Shown: positions 27,417 through 36,038, numbered from the stretch's first letter. The stretch: DNA of 64,000 nucleotides from Acuticoccus yangtzensis (GCF_001927245.1 NZ_MJUX01000003.1:1-64000); one strand, 5' to 3'. Program-made: numbers and translations. The notes: a model not told the origin generated them from the sequence alone.

Positions 27417-27998
27417 TCTGAAATGTGACTTTGGATCGATTGCTAGCGATGCGCGTACCCAAGACCGGCTGACTGTAGGCGTTACCGGCGCACGGCTTGT
27501 GGTGCGGCACAGTTCATGTAGCACAGATTGCGATTGGTCTGCCGCCTATCGCTCGTTTGCCGATGTCACCGCTTGGAGCCGGCCGAAGCCTACCGCCTAC
27601 GGGTCCACCGGTCGTTTTTGCCACTACAGCGCTTCAAATAGAGGCGTATTTGAATGTGGCTGCACCCGAATTACTGGAAGGTGTGCTGCGCAGCGGTGCA
27701 GTGGGTCGGGGGGAGGTATCTTGTAAGTCCTTCAAGCCTGCCGGTGAGGCTGCCAGAGTACAGTCTAGAGGGACACACTAATGCATGGCTGAATTTGTTA
27801 TTGAATGCGCTTCTTCTGGAGGGCGCGACAGGTACGGCAGCCCCATTTTGAATGAACGGCGCCTGTTGTCGGCTTGACCAGACAAGACTTGGCAAGGAAG
27901 CTTGCTTCTCCGAAAGCGCCATGTCGCCAGATTCCCATGGGGATCAGCTTGGCGTGGATTAGGGACTACAGAACTCCTTTGCGCGGGACAGGTTCACT
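27417..27998. other. Gene-poor left part of the element
   Basis: About 580 bp with no supported gene. An 11-bp sequence CGATTGCTAGC occurs at 27359-27369 and again at 27437-27447, close to the left end. The rest shows no recognisable domain in any frame. Confidence 0.5.
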
Positions 27999-28378
27999 AT
28001 GTGGCATTTCCGTTGGCTCATCATTTTCGCGGGAATTATGGCTGCGGCTCCAGCTTTCAGCAAGACACGCTTTCACCGTGCAGCGAAGGCCGCCCGCGGG
28101 AACTGGCCTCCAGAGGTGGGAAGCAAGTTTTCATGTTGCCCATGCGCCCCCCCGCCAATAAGCGCTGCTCAATGCGAATGAATATGCCCGGTCATGTGCG
28201 CCTTTACGGTATCCGCGTGGCGAAAGCACCGAGCGTTAGCCGACTTGTGACGGTCCGGCGAAATCGGATCGTATATCAGGCCGGAACCGGCGCCGATGTG
28301 TTCACGCTCGAACTCGACGTATCGAACCGATATGGGCGGCGAAAGATTTTGTTCGACGTTCAAGTGAGGACGCACTAG
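27999..28378 (+). pseudogene. Frameshifted small secreted Ig-like protein
   Basis: The frame at 27999 starts with a convincing signal peptide (MWHFRWLIIFAGIMAAAPAFS). In another frame, 28178-28378 encodes GHVRLYGIRVAKAPS, RNRIVYQAGTGADVFTLELD and VSNRYGRRKILFDVQVRTH, the strand pattern of a short Ig-like domain. The two halves are out of frame, with the break somewhere around 28090-28170. Either a disrupted gene or two unrelated stretches; the first is preferred because leader and domain lie in the right order. The family is not securely named. Confidence 0.4.
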
Positions 28379-28759
28379 GGCCTTTGTGGACCAGTCGAGG
28401 CCCCCCGTGGCGTATCAATCAATGCAAAGCCGCTTTGCGCATTGATGCAGGCCGAGCCAGCTGTCGAACCACTCCCGATCAACATCGACTTGATCTGTTC
28501 CCACAGAAGGGAGGGGGGATGCGCAATGCGGGGTGGGGGTGGTGCCTGAATAGGTTCCATACCTTTCCGACAGGCAGGCAATTTTTAGAAATGGCCGGTT
28601 TCACCGAGCAGGATGGCACCGCGCCGCAGCCGCGCTTGGGTGCGCGCTGCGACGACCAACGCAGTCGAAGGGGCGGAAGGTTCAGTACCCTTCCCATGGT
28701 ATATACATGCGGTACCGAGATGGAGCCGGAGGAAGGCTCATTTAGGCCGTGACGGGTAC
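28379..28759. other. Non-coding stretch within the element
   Basis: About 380 bp with no supported gene. An imperfect direct repeat GGTACCGAGATGGAGCCG / GGTACCGAGGTGAAGCCG occurs at about 28711 and 28787, the second inside the following gene. Nothing else was seen. Confidence 0.4.
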
Positions 28760-29233
28760 TCATGCGGAGCCATCGAATTTGCTCGGGTACCGAGGTGAAG
28801 CCGTCGCCACACGGTTATGCTCCATATGAGTACCGTGTTCTAAATTTTGCGCCTTCCAGATCCGCTCCCAATCGCGCGTTGGCGGCATCCCATCGCAGGA
28901 CTTGTCGGTCACGCGCCACTCGGTTGCCTGCCGTCCATACCATTGGCCCTGCTTCATTTTGACGATGAAGCCGGCAGCCTCCAGTTCGAGGAGGGCGCGG
29001 TGGACCGTGGCCTTGCTCATGTGCAGAAGTCGGGCGGCATCGTGCTGCGAAAGGGCGAGGGTGCCGTTGTTGTCCGTCCTGGCGTCGCCCCGCATGGTGT
29101 AGCGGCAGCGCAGCTCGATCAGGATTTTGACGGCGGGGCCGCTTAGTTGCCGGAAGGCGGGGTGCTGGGCCGTGCTGTAAGGGAGGGGCCAATACTGCCC
29201 CTCCGTATGTTTGGAGCGCCGACGCTTACCCAT
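28760..29233 (-). CDS. Winged-helix protein of the integrative element
   Basis: A 157-residue basic protein with a helix-turn-helix region: LALSQHDAARLLHMSKATVH, then RALLELEAAGFIVKMKQGQW as recognition helix and wing. The N-terminus MGKRRRSKHTEGQYWPLPYS is followed by a helical region (GPAVKILIELRCRY). It looks like a replication-initiator-like or MarR-like small DNA-binding protein, as often found beside AlpA and integrase in rhizobial islands. The start at 29233 is chosen because it overlaps the end of the upstream gene by 8 bp. Confidence 0.65.
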   Translation of the reverse strand: MGKRRRSKHTEGQYWPLPYSTAQHPAFRQLSGPAVKILIELRCRYTMRGDARTDNNGTLALSQHDAARLLHMSKATVHRALLELEAAGFIVKMKQGQWYGRQATEWRVTDKSCDGMPPTRDWERIWKAQNLEHGTHMEHNRVATASPRYPSKFDGSA

Positions 29234-29513
29234 GGGCAGGCTCCAGCACGTTGATTGTCGAGCGGAGCACGTAGCGCGCATGCGTGCCGGAAAATGGCCC
29301 TCCGTGCGGCTCGTGGATCGTCTCCACCGAAACGCCGAGCCGACGCAGCTTGAACACGTAGGCGCTCCAGCGCGGCGCAGGGTTGTCTATCGGCGTGCAG
29401 CCGCGTTCGTCGGCGACAATGAGCTGTAGGAGTGCCCAGGCGACGCGACCTTCGGCGGTGATGGTCTCGGCTCCTTCACCGATGCAGAACCGGATGGATA
29501 TGCGCCTAGTCAT
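29226..29513 (-). CDS. Small winged-helix-type protein of the element
   Basis: A 95-residue protein beginning MTRRISIRFCIGEGAETITA. RVAWALLQLIVADERGCTPI and YVFKLRRLGVSVETIHEPHG give a compact helix-helix-wing pattern seen in small DNA-binding proteins of integrative elements. The start at 29513 overlaps the end of the preceding gene, and the stop overlaps the next start, so the three small genes are translationally coupled. Function unknown. Confidence 0.6.
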   Translation of the reverse strand: MTRRISIRFCIGEGAETITAEGRVAWALLQLIVADERGCTPIDNPAPRWSAYVFKLRRLGVSVETIHEPHGGPFSGTHARYVLRSTINVLEPAHG

Positions 29514-29706
29514 GGTAGCCCTCCGGCTCGACTCCATTCATGCGCGCGATGACGCCCGCGAGCGCCAAACTGCAACGGTTGCGGCGCTGGACAATCAGGC
29601 ATGCGGGGGTGGGTGATGTTGGATGAGGAAGGACGGCCAGCTTTCGCTGCGCCCAGTCGAAGAGAGGCAGCCCGTTGAGGCGAGCGCCATCGTTCGGTAA
29701 GGTCAT
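29506..29706 (-). CDS. Small hypothetical protein of the element
   Basis: A 66-residue protein beginning MTLPNDGARLNGLPLFDWAQ and ending ARMNGVEPEGYHD. GGAGG lies four bases before the start at 29706, which makes it a real gene despite its size. The end overlaps the next start by 8 bp. The middle contains CLIVQRRNRCSLALAGVIAR. No family was recognised; the position between alpA-like and winged-helix genes suggests a regulatory accessory. Confidence 0.6.
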   Translation of the reverse strand: MTLPNDGARLNGLPLFDWAQRKLAVLPHPTSPTPACLIVQRRNRCSLALAGVIARMNGVEPEGYHD

Positions 29707-29802
29707 GGGACCTCCGTAAAGACCAGTTTCGGGGTGCCCCGGTCGCAAGCGGATCGCCGGCAAGCATTGGCTGGCGGCCGGGGCGATCAAATTTAAGAGG
29801 TG

Positions 29803-29985
29803 TCAGGCCTGATGGCGCACGACGGCCGCTTCGAGGTCCTTGCGAACCCAGCGTGTCACGCCGTGAATACGGACGGGCTTGGGAAAGGTGCCATCGTTGA
29901 CGCGGCGCCAAAATGTGGCACGAGAAATCCCGAGCCATGACGCGGCAGCCGCGTCGGTTAGAAGAAGGGGGGCTGATTCGTTCAT
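29803..29985 (-). CDS. AlpA-like helix-turn-helix regulator
   Basis: A 60-residue MerR/AlpA-type protein: LLLTDAAAASWLGISRATFW, followed by RRVNDGTFPKPVRIHGVTRW and a final VRKDLEAAVVRHQA. AlpA-type proteins act as activators or excisionases for tyrosine integrases of P4-type elements, so it probably controls excision. The start at 29985 is preferred; an in-frame start at 30003 adds six residues. Confidence 0.85.
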   Translation of the reverse strand: MNESAPLLLTDAAAASWLGISRATFWRRVNDGTFPKPVRIHGVTRWVRKDLEAAVVRHQA

Positions 29986-30034
29986 TTCAACGCGGCTCTC
30001 CATGTGGATTTGCGTTGCACGGAGAGTTGCGCCC

Positions 30035-30790
30035 CTACGCCTCTGATTGGAAGTCTATTCCCAATAGACCAATTGGCCGCCTCGCATCATTTAGGTCTTG
30101 CTCGGAGATGTTGGCGACGGCCGCTTCCGCAGCGGATTGCCCGTCTGTTCCTAAGCGCAAAAGGGCGCAGATTTCCGTAATAGCCTTTGCGAAGGGCGTG
30201 ATTGGCTCTTGCTTCGAATTCCACCCAAGCTCTGGTTTTTCGCGTCGGCACCTGACATACGCTGCGGCAAGTCTTGCTGCTACAAAATGTGCTCTGGGGT
30301 TGATGGGGGCACCAGGTCCGCTGCTTGGAAAATGAAGGTTCATCTCATCTTCCAATTCGGTTCGGGCGAAATTCATGCGTTTCAACGTATTAACGCTAAT
30401 TGCGACCGATGAAATCGTTAGACCTTCGAGGCGTGCGATGTTTTCTATGCTCGCCCTCTGATTTTTTTCTGGCAACTCGTCATCGACAATCTCCCGTATT
30501 GTAGTATTTTTTATGACTGTTAATATAGATGCGAAGTAGCTGTGAGAAAGTCTTTCGGCTTTCTTCAGGGTTGAGATTGCTTCCTTGTATTCTTTTCTAG
30601 ATTTCAAGCGAGGCATGTTGCGGGCGAAATCGTTCATAAGATTTCCGATCCATATTGCCTCAGGATTGTACAAGGATGGTTCAGGTAGGAGTAGATCGGT
30701 GACAACGGCCCTTATTTCAGCAGCGTGCCCATTTAGAACCGTCGACTGATTGAGCAGAGTAGCGGCTAGCTCTCGTTTCTCGCTGTTCAT
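30035..30790 (-). CDS. Unrecognised 251-residue cargo protein
   Basis: A mostly helical soluble protein, with no signal peptide or membrane segment, beginning MNSEKRELAATLLNQSTVLN. There are charged helices around 60-115 (RLKSRKEYKEAISTLKKAER), then ENIARLEGLTISSVAISVNT, which could be a helix-turn-helix, and AHFVAARLAAAYVRCRREKP. No domain was recognised. The gene is more AT-rich than the chromosome, a sign of transfer. Its ATG overlaps the integrase stop (ATGA), so the two are co-translated. It may be a regulator of the integrase, or accessory cargo. Confidence 0.7.
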   Translation of the reverse strand: MNSEKRELAATLLNQSTVLNGHAAEIRAVVTDLLLPEPSLYNPEAIWIGNLMNDFARNMPRLKSRKEYKEAISTLKKAERLSHSYFASILTVIKNTTIREIVDDELPEKNQRASIENIARLEGLTISSVAISVNTLKRMNFARTELEDEMNLHFPSSGPGAPINPRAHFVAARLAAAYVRCRREKPELGWNSKQEPITPFAKAITEICALLRLGTDGQSAAEAAVANISEQDLNDARRPIGLLGIDFQSEA

Positions 30791-32019
30791 AGGTGTGCCG
30801 AACCGCTTGCGTCACGGCCACTCAATGCGAACTTTGCCCAAGCTCCCATCATCTCGCGTCGCGGCTCAAACAGGTCCGTGCGTCGGTAGGCCCGCTCAGT
30901 CTTGCTCGCCACCGTATGAGCCAGCGCAGCCTCTTTGACCTCGTGCGGATAGTCCGTCACTTCCTCCGCCCAATCGCGAAAGGTGGAGCGAAAGCCGTGA
31001 ACCGTGACGGCCACGCCGAGCCGCTTCATGACTGCGGCGAGCGTGGCGTCGCTCAGAGCGCGCCCCGGCACGCGGGAGGGGAAGACGAGGCCACCGTTGC
31101 CCGCCAAAGGACGGACAATCTCCAGAACCGCCACAGCGGCCTCTGAGAGCGGAACGCGATGCTCCGTCCGCGCCTTCATCCGATCAGCCGGCACGGTCCA
31201 CACACGCGCGTCAAGATCAATTTCATCCCACCCGGCGCCGCGCACCTCGCCGGAGCGAGCGGCGGTGAGGATGGTGAAGCTGAGCGCAAGTGCGCCCATG
31301 CCGTTAACGGCGCCAAGCTTTGTCCAGAAGTCAGGAAGGGAGTTATAGGGCAGCGCCGCGTGATGCTCGGTCTTGTCGCGCTGTTTCGCGAGGCCCTTTT
31401 CTACGCCCTCAACTGGATTGACGCCTTCGCGATAACCAGCCGTCCGCGCCCAATCCAGCACCGTGCGCAGACGCTGCCGGACACGTCGCGCCGTCTCCGG
31501 GCACTCGGTCCAGATCGGCGCCAGAACGCGCAACACGTCTGCCTGCTCGACCGAGGCCACGGGAAGGTCGCCAATCGTCGGAAAAGCGTATCGCTCCAAC
31601 GTCGCCAGCCACTGCTGGACATGCTTCCCGTTTCTCGAATTGGGAACGATGTGTTCGGCGTGGACCGAACAGGCCGCATCCGCAAAGGTCACGGCAGGCG
31701 CCCGGCCCTTGTCCCGCTCTGTTATCGGGTTGCCGCCGGAGCGCGCCACCGCGCGCAAGTGCTGCGCAGCGGTGCGCGCATCGGCAAGCGATACAATGGA
31801 CGCAGAGCCAAGCCCAATGTCGCGCCGCCGCCCATGCACGACCGTGCGCAGCGTCCATCGTCGCGCGCCGCTCGGATCGACTTCGAGGTAAAGGCCGTTG
31901 CCGTCACTATGGCGTCCGGGCCCCGCGCGGCGCACATGGGCCGCTGTCAGTCTGCGTTGCGGGTGCGGCCCTTTGGGCTTTCCCGTCGTGTCCGTCCGAA
32001 CGTCCGCTGAAACCGGCAT
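30787..32019 (-). CDS. Tyrosine site-specific integrase (P4-like)
   Basis: A 410-residue phage-type integrase with an N-terminal DUF4102 domain (DGNGLYLEVDPSGARRWTLR), a core-binding domain, and the catalytic domain: Arg in LTAARSGEVRGA, HxxR in VHGFRSTFRDWA, His in LAHTV and the Tyr nucleophile in TERAYRRTDL. It would recombine the 17-bp core at tRNA-Ser. The start is taken as ATG 32019; GTG 32040 upstream overlaps the 22-bp end repeat. It is the first gene inside the tRNA end of the element and reads away from the tRNA. Confidence 0.92.
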   Translation of the reverse strand: MPVSADVRTDTTGKPKGPHPQRRLTAAHVRRAGPGRHSDGNGLYLEVDPSGARRWTLRTVVHGRRRDIGLGSASIVSLADARTAAQHLRAVARSGGNPITERDKGRAPAVTFADAACSVHAEHIVPNSRNGKHVQQWLATLERYAFPTIGDLPVASVEQADVLRVLAPIWTECPETARRVRQRLRTVLDWARTAGYREGVNPVEGVEKGLAKQRDKTEHHAALPYNSLPDFWTKLGAVNGMGALALSFTILTAARSGEVRGAGWDEIDLDARVWTVPADRMKARTEHRVPLSEAAVAVLEIVRPLAGNGGLVFPSRVPGRALSDATLAAVMKRLGVAVTVHGFRSTFRDWAEEVTDYPHEVKEAALAHTVASKTERAYRRTDLFEPRREMMGAWAKFALSGRDASGSAHL

Positions 32020-32027
32020 CGCGTCCA

Positions 32028-32049
32028 CCCCACATTCCACCCCACATTT
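32028..32049 (+). repeat. 22-bp end repeat, right copy
   Basis: Identical to 27395-27416 and in the same orientation, 108 bp inside the right attachment site and just upstream of the integrase start. Placement at both ends suggests integrase arm sites; here it could also let the integrase control its own promoter. Confidence 0.7.
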
Positions 32050-32157
32050 ATGATGCGATATGGTGAGACATGTCGAGCCTAGGTGAGAGCATCACCAGTC
32101 GGAAACACAGGCTATGTGAGGATATTTTGACGATACGAGAGCGAGTGAAAACGAAAG

Positions 32158-32174
32158 TGGCGGAGAGACAGGGA
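32158..32174 (+). repeat. Right attachment site within tRNA-Ser
   Basis: The 17-bp sequence TGGCGGAGAGACAGGGA forms the last bases of tRNA-Ser (CCA end plus acceptor and T-arm sequence) and is repeated at 27317-27333. Confidence 0.88.
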
Positions 32175-32247
32175 TTCGAACCCTGGGTACGGTTGCCCGT
32201 ACAACGGTTTTCGAGACCGCCCCGTTCGACCGCTCCGGCACCTCTCC
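32158..32247 (-). tRNA. tRNA-Ser (anticodon CGA)
   Basis: A 90-nt tRNA read leftward: GGAGAGG acceptor paired with TCTCTCC, a long variable arm typical of tRNA-Ser, anticodon CGA in TCTCGAAA, T-loop GTTCGAATC, and an encoded CCA. Its 3' end is the integration site of the adjacent element and remains intact. Confidence 0.95.
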
Positions 32248-32470
32248 CGTGACGCGCAACCTAGTCATGTTGCGCGGGTTCGGCAAGGACCAAACTCAGA
32301 TCCCGAACGATGATTCTGGGGACAGCTCGGACGCTGTCCCATCGCGCCCACGGATGACGGTGCGGCCCCGTCTCCCGGGTCGGTCCCGCGTCGACCGTGC
32401 GCCATGGGCAGCGGTTCGGAGACCCGCGTGGAGAGACGCCCCGAGGGTGGGGCGCCTGGTGCCCGACTTT

Positions 32471-32495
32471 GGGCGGCGGAGGCGAACCGCCGCCC
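32471..32495 (-). terminator. Hairpin downstream of the sugar ABC operon
   Basis: A perfect 9-bp stem GGGCGGCGG/CCGCCGCCC with a seven-base loop, 10 bp after the stop of the binding-protein gene. No T run follows, so termination is inferred from position only. Confidence 0.5.
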
Positions 32496-32505
32496 GTGGA
32501 ACGGA

Positions 32506-33462
32506 TCAGTAGGGGCTGTCGGGGTAGTAGAACTGCTCGGCATTTTCCGGAGTGATCACCTGGCTGCCGATGATGAAGCGGCCGGACACCGGCGTCGGCG
32601 AGACGAGGCCGAGCGCGGTCAGCTCGATCGCCGTGGCGATCTGGGCCGGCGGGTAGGTCACGTTCACCGGAAGCTGCGGATCGCCGTCCATGATGCGCTG
32701 GACGATCTCCTTCATGCCGGCGCCGCCGACCACCCACATCTCGTCCTCGCGCCCGGCCTGGGCGATCGCCTCAAGAACGCCGATCGCCATGTCGTCGTCG
32801 GCCGCCCACACGGCGTCGATGTCGTCGAACTTCGAGAGGAAGTCCTGCATCACGTTGAAGGCGTCGTCGCGGTTCCAGTTGCCGTGCTGCATGTCGAGCA
32901 CGTTGATGCCGGAGCCTTCGATCGCCGCGGTGAAGGCGTCCACGCGCTCGTTGTCGAGCGTGGTCGGGATGCCGCGCAGCACCACCACGTTGTCGCCTTC
33001 GCCCAGATGCTCGGCGAAATATTCGCCCGCAGTGCGGCCGAAGCCGGTGTTGTCGCCGGCGACGTAGAGGTCCTCGATGCCCTCCTGGCTCAGCCCGCGG
33101 TCGACCACCGTCACCCACACGCCCTGATCGGCGACGTACTGGACAGGCGCGGTCAGCGGCTCGGACTCGAAGGGAAGCACCACCAGCGCGTCGATGCCGC
33201 GGGTGGCCATCATGTCCTCGATGTCGGACACCATTTCGCCAGCGTCGCTGGCGGTGGCGAGCACGAATTCAAGCTGCGGGTAGGTGGCCTCCAGGCGCTT
33301 GATCGCCGCTTGGGCGTGGTAGTTGAGGCCGCCCATGAAGCCGTGGGTCGCGGCCGGGATGGCAACACCGATGGTCTTCGTCTCGTCCTGGGCGAAGGCG
33401 GGGCCGGCCGCCGCGCCCGTCATGGCCGCCGCGAGGGCGGCCGCCGTCAGAATGCGATTCAT
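32506..33462 (-). CDS. Periplasmic sugar-binding protein of an ABC importer
   Basis: A 318-residue protein with a signal peptide (about 1-24) and the periplasmic-binding-protein type 1 fold: [41 protein letters not shown] and [17 protein letters not shown]. This is the group of ribose/xylose/inositol-type binders. It is the last gene of the leftward operon, 26 bp after the permease. The sugar cannot be identified. Confidence 0.9.
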   Translation of the reverse strand: MNRILTAAALAAAMTGAAAGPAFAQDETKTIGVAIPAATHGFMGGLNYHAQAAIKRLEATYPQLEFVLATASDAGEMVSDIEDMMATRGIDALVVLPFESEPLTAPVQYVADQGVWVTVVDRGLSQEGIEDLYVAGDNTGFGRTAGEYFAEHLGEGDNVVVLRGIPTTLDNERVDAFTAAIEGSGINVLDMQHGNWNRDDAFNVMQDFLSKFDDIDAVWAADDDMAIGVLEAIAQAGREDEMWVVGGAGMKEIVQRIMDGDPQLPVNVTYPPAQIATAIELTALGLVSPTPVSGRFIIGSQVITPENAEQFYYPDSPY

Positions 33463-33488
33463 GTTTCAGTTCCTCCGGTTGGCGCGCG

Positions 33489-34481
33489 TTAGTCCGCGGC
33501 CTTTTTCTCCCGCTGCAGCACCACAGCGAGGATGACGATGACGCCCTGGATGGCGCCGTTGAGGTACGGCGAGACCATCGAGGCGAGGTTGAGAATGTTG
33601 TCGATCAAGCTGAGGATGAGGACACCGACCACGGTGCCCCAGACCCGCCCGAAGCCGCCCTTCAGCACCGTGCCGCCGATGATGACGGCGGCGATCGCCT
33701 CCAGCTCCCACAGGACGCCGGTGGAGGCCGACGCGGAGCCGAGCCGCGGCACGTACATGATGACCGCGATGCCGACCAGAAAGCCGAGCAGCACGTAGGT
33801 GAGGATGCGCGTGCGGTCGACCTTCACGGCCGAGTAGCGCGCCACCTGCTCGTTGGCGCCGAGCGCGGCGCAGTGCCGCCCGAACGGGGTGCGCCGCATG
33901 ACGATCTCGCCGATGACCGCGACCAGCGCGAAGACGATGATCGGCCAGGCGACGCCCCAGATGCCGCCATAATAGACCGGCCGGTAGAGCGTGCGCAGCG
34001 CATAGTCGAGCGACAGGGTGCCACCGTCCGCCAGCCACGTGACGAGGCTGCGGTAGATGCCCATCGTGCCGAGTGTGACGATGAAGGCCTCGATCCCGAC
34101 CTTTGCGATCAGCACCCCGTTGAGGAGCCCGGCGAGGAGCCCCGCTGCGATCGCCGTCAGCATCCCCGCGACGATGGTGAGCCACGAGACGCCGAGCGCG
34201 GGGATGAGCGCGTTCATCGTCAGGATGACGACACCGGCGACGAAAGCGGCCATCGAGCCGACCGAGAGGTCGATGCCGCCCGCGGTGATGACGAAGGTCA
34301 TGCCCACCGCGATGATGCCGATGAAGGCGGAGCGGGCGAGAACGTTGGTGATGTTGCCCGCCGACAGGAAGTTGTCGTTGATCGACGCGCCGATGAGGAC
34401 GAGGGCGATCAGCGCCAGCAGCGGGCCGAGGACGTGCAGGTCGAGCCGGAAGGTGCGCCCGGAAGATGCGGTATCGTTCAT
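33489..34481 (-). CDS. Sugar ABC transporter permease (RbsC-like)
   Basis: A 330-residue inner-membrane permease with eight to ten helices. Family landmarks include GMTFVITAGGIDLSVGSMAA, KVGIEAFIVTLGTMGIYRSL and AVIIGGTVLKGGFGRVWGT. AGGAGG lies upstream of ATG 34481, and the start overlaps the ATPase stop (ATGA). The reading frame stays open upstream into the ATPase gene, but that part is out of frame with it and is not coding. It works with the ATPase and binding protein beside it. Confidence 0.92.
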   Translation of the reverse strand: MNDTASSGRTFRLDLHVLGPLLALIALVLIGASINDNFLSAGNITNVLARSAFIGIIAVGMTFVITAGGIDLSVGSMAAFVAGVVILTMNALIPALGVSWLTIVAGMLTAIAAGLLAGLLNGVLIAKVGIEAFIVTLGTMGIYRSLVTWLADGGTLSLDYALRTLYRPVYYGGIWGVAWPIIVFALVAVIGEIVMRRTPFGRHCAALGANEQVARYSAVKVDRTRILTYVLLGFLVGIAVIMYVPRLGSASASTGVLWELEAIAAVIIGGTVLKGGFGRVWGTVVGVLILSLIDNILNLASMVSPYLNGAIQGVIVILAVVLQREKKAAD

Positions 34482-36028
34482 GGTGCCGGCGCCTCCTTCA
34501 GGTCGCCTCCCTTGGTGGTGTGGACCGGGCCGGCCGGGTGGCCCCCAGCGGGGCCGAGCCCCATGGCGAGGCGCACGATGGCCGCTTCGCCGATCGCCTC
34601 GCCGGTCACTTCCCCGGCGATGCGGCCCGCCTGCATGACCACCACGCGGTCGGCGAGGCCGATCACCTCCGGCATCTCCGACGAGATGACGATGACGCTC
34701 TTTCCGGCGTCGGCGAGGCGGCGGATGAAGGTGTAGATCTGCTGCTTGGTGCCGATGTCGATGCCGCGCGTCGGCTCGTCGATGATGACGATGTCCGGCT
34801 CGGCCAGCATGGTTTTGGCGAGCAGCAGCTTCTGCTGGTTGCCACCCGACAGGTTGCCCGCGCGCATTAAGCGGTCCTTGGCGCGGATGTCGAACTCGGC
34901 GATGGCGTCGGTCAGCGCCGTCGCCTCGGCTTTGGTGTCGATGGTGAGGCCGGAAAACTTGTCGAGCGCCAGGAGGGTGAGGTTCTCGGCCAGCGACTTG
35001 CCCAGCAGCAGGCCCTTCTCCTTGCGGTCCTCGGTGAGATAGACGAGGCCGGCCTCCCGCGCGGCCAGAACGTCGCCCCGCTTCAGCGCGCGCCCGTTGA
35101 TCTCGACGCGGCCGGTGGAGGGGCGCAGGCCGACGACGCCTTCCATCAGCTCCGTGCGGCCCGAGCCGACGAGACCAGCGAAGCCCAGCACCTCGCCGCG
35201 TTTCAGGGTGAAGGACGCGTCCTCCACGTGGCCGGGGACGGTGAGGCTGGACACGCTGAGCACCACGTCCGCGCCGCCGGGGCCTTTGGCGGGGTAGAGG
35301 TCGGTGAGGTCGCGGCCGACCATCGCCTCGGCCATCTGGTCTTCGGTGAGGTCGGCGGCGGGGGCTTCCAGCACCTTGCGCCCGTCGCGCAGCACGGTCA
35401 CGCGGTCGGCGATGGCCTTCACCTCGCCCAGCTTGTGGGAGGTGTAGAGGATCGCGGTTCCGGCGGCGCGCAGGCGGTCGATCTGGACGAGAAGCGTCTC
35501 GGTCTCGCGGGTGGTGAGGACGGCGGTCGGCTCGTCCATGATGAGGACGCGGGCGCTCCGGCCGAGCGCCTTGGCGATCTCCACCATCTGCCGGTTGGGC
35601 ACCGAAATGTCGGCGATGCGGCGGCGCGGGTCCAGCGGGCAATCGAGCCGTTCCAGCAGGCGGCGGCTCTCGGCCTGCATGGCGCGCCGGTCGAGGAACG
35701 GACCGCGGCGCATCTCGCGGCCGAGGAAGATGTTTTCCTCCACGGAGAGCGGCGCGGCGAGGTTGAACTCCTGGTGGATCATGACGATCCCGGCGTCCTC
35801 CGCCGCGCGGTGGTCGGCGAAGGCGGCGGGCGCGCCGTCCACCATCACCGTGCCCTCGGAGGGGGAGAGGAAGCCGGCCATGATCTTCATCATGGTGGAC
35901 TTTCCGGCGCCGTTCTCGCCGATGAGGGCGTGCACCTCGCCTGGGCGCAGGTCGAAGTCGACGCCGTGCAGGACGGCGATGGGGCCGAACCGCCGCGTGA
36001 CGCCGGAGAGGGCGAGGACGGGCGTCAC
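34478..36028 (-). CDS. Sugar ABC transporter ATPase with two nucleotide-binding domains
   Basis: A 516-residue duplicated ATPase of the RbsA/XylG type. The first domain has Walker A GENGAGKST and Walker B RVLIMDEPTAVL; the second has the degenerate P-loop GLVGSGRTEL, the signature LSGGNQQK and IVIIDEPTRGIDIG. It starts at GTG 36028, with GAGAGG upstream and a 10-bp gap from the dehydrogenase gene. It energises uptake through the permease at 33489. Confidence 0.93.
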   Translation of the reverse strand: MTPVLALSGVTRRFGPIAVLHGVDFDLRPGEVHALIGENGAGKSTMMKIMAGFLSPSEGTVMVDGAPAAFADHRAAEDAGIVMIHQEFNLAAPLSVEENIFLGREMRRGPFLDRRAMQAESRRLLERLDCPLDPRRRIADISVPNRQMVEIAKALGRSARVLIMDEPTAVLTTRETETLLVQIDRLRAAGTAILYTSHKLGEVKAIADRVTVLRDGRKVLEAPAADLTEDQMAEAMVGRDLTDLYPAKGPGGADVVLSVSSLTVPGHVEDASFTLKRGEVLGFAGLVGSGRTELMEGVVGLRPSTGRVEINGRALKRGDVLAAREAGLVYLTEDRKEKGLLLGKSLAENLTLLALDKFSGLTIDTKAEATALTDAIAEFDIRAKDRLMRAGNLSGGNQQKLLLAKTMLAEPDIVIIDEPTRGIDIGTKQQIYTFIRRLADAGKSVIVISSEMPEVIGLADRVVVMQAGRIAGEVTGEAIGEAAIVRLAMGLGPAGGHPAGPVHTTKGGDLKEAPAP

Positions 36029-36038
36029 CGGGGGCCTC

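Larger units (their letters stand above)
27317..32174. mobile_element. Small integrative element at tRNA-Ser(CGA)
   Basis: About 4.86 kb bounded by a 17-bp direct repeat, one copy being the 3' end of the intact tRNA-Ser gene. The tyrosine integrase lies next to the tRNA, reading away from it. Further genes are an unrecognised protein, an AlpA-like regulator and three small overlapping genes, all leftward. A 22-bp sequence is repeated near each end. The left third is AT-richer and gene-poor. There is no replication, conjugation or capsid gene, so it would be a mobilised or satellite-type island rather than a prophage. Confidence 0.85.

Noticed and set aside
28711-28805. Imperfect GGTACCGAG direct repeats as replication iterons
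   Set aside because: Only two imperfect copies, with no initiator gene that can be identified securely.
29803-30003. Longer start for the AlpA-like gene
   Set aside because: The six extra residues lack a ribosome site, and family members begin near the second ATG.
26717-32174. Prophage interpretation of the 27-32 kb region
   Set aside because: Only one broken lysis-type fragment is present, and it lies outside the attachment sites; no capsid, tail or terminase genes exist.
33489-35642. Apparent fusion of the ABC permease with an upstream Arg/Pro-rich domain
   Set aside because: The upstream part is the ATPase gene read in a wrong frame; the permease has its own ribosome site and ATG at 34481.
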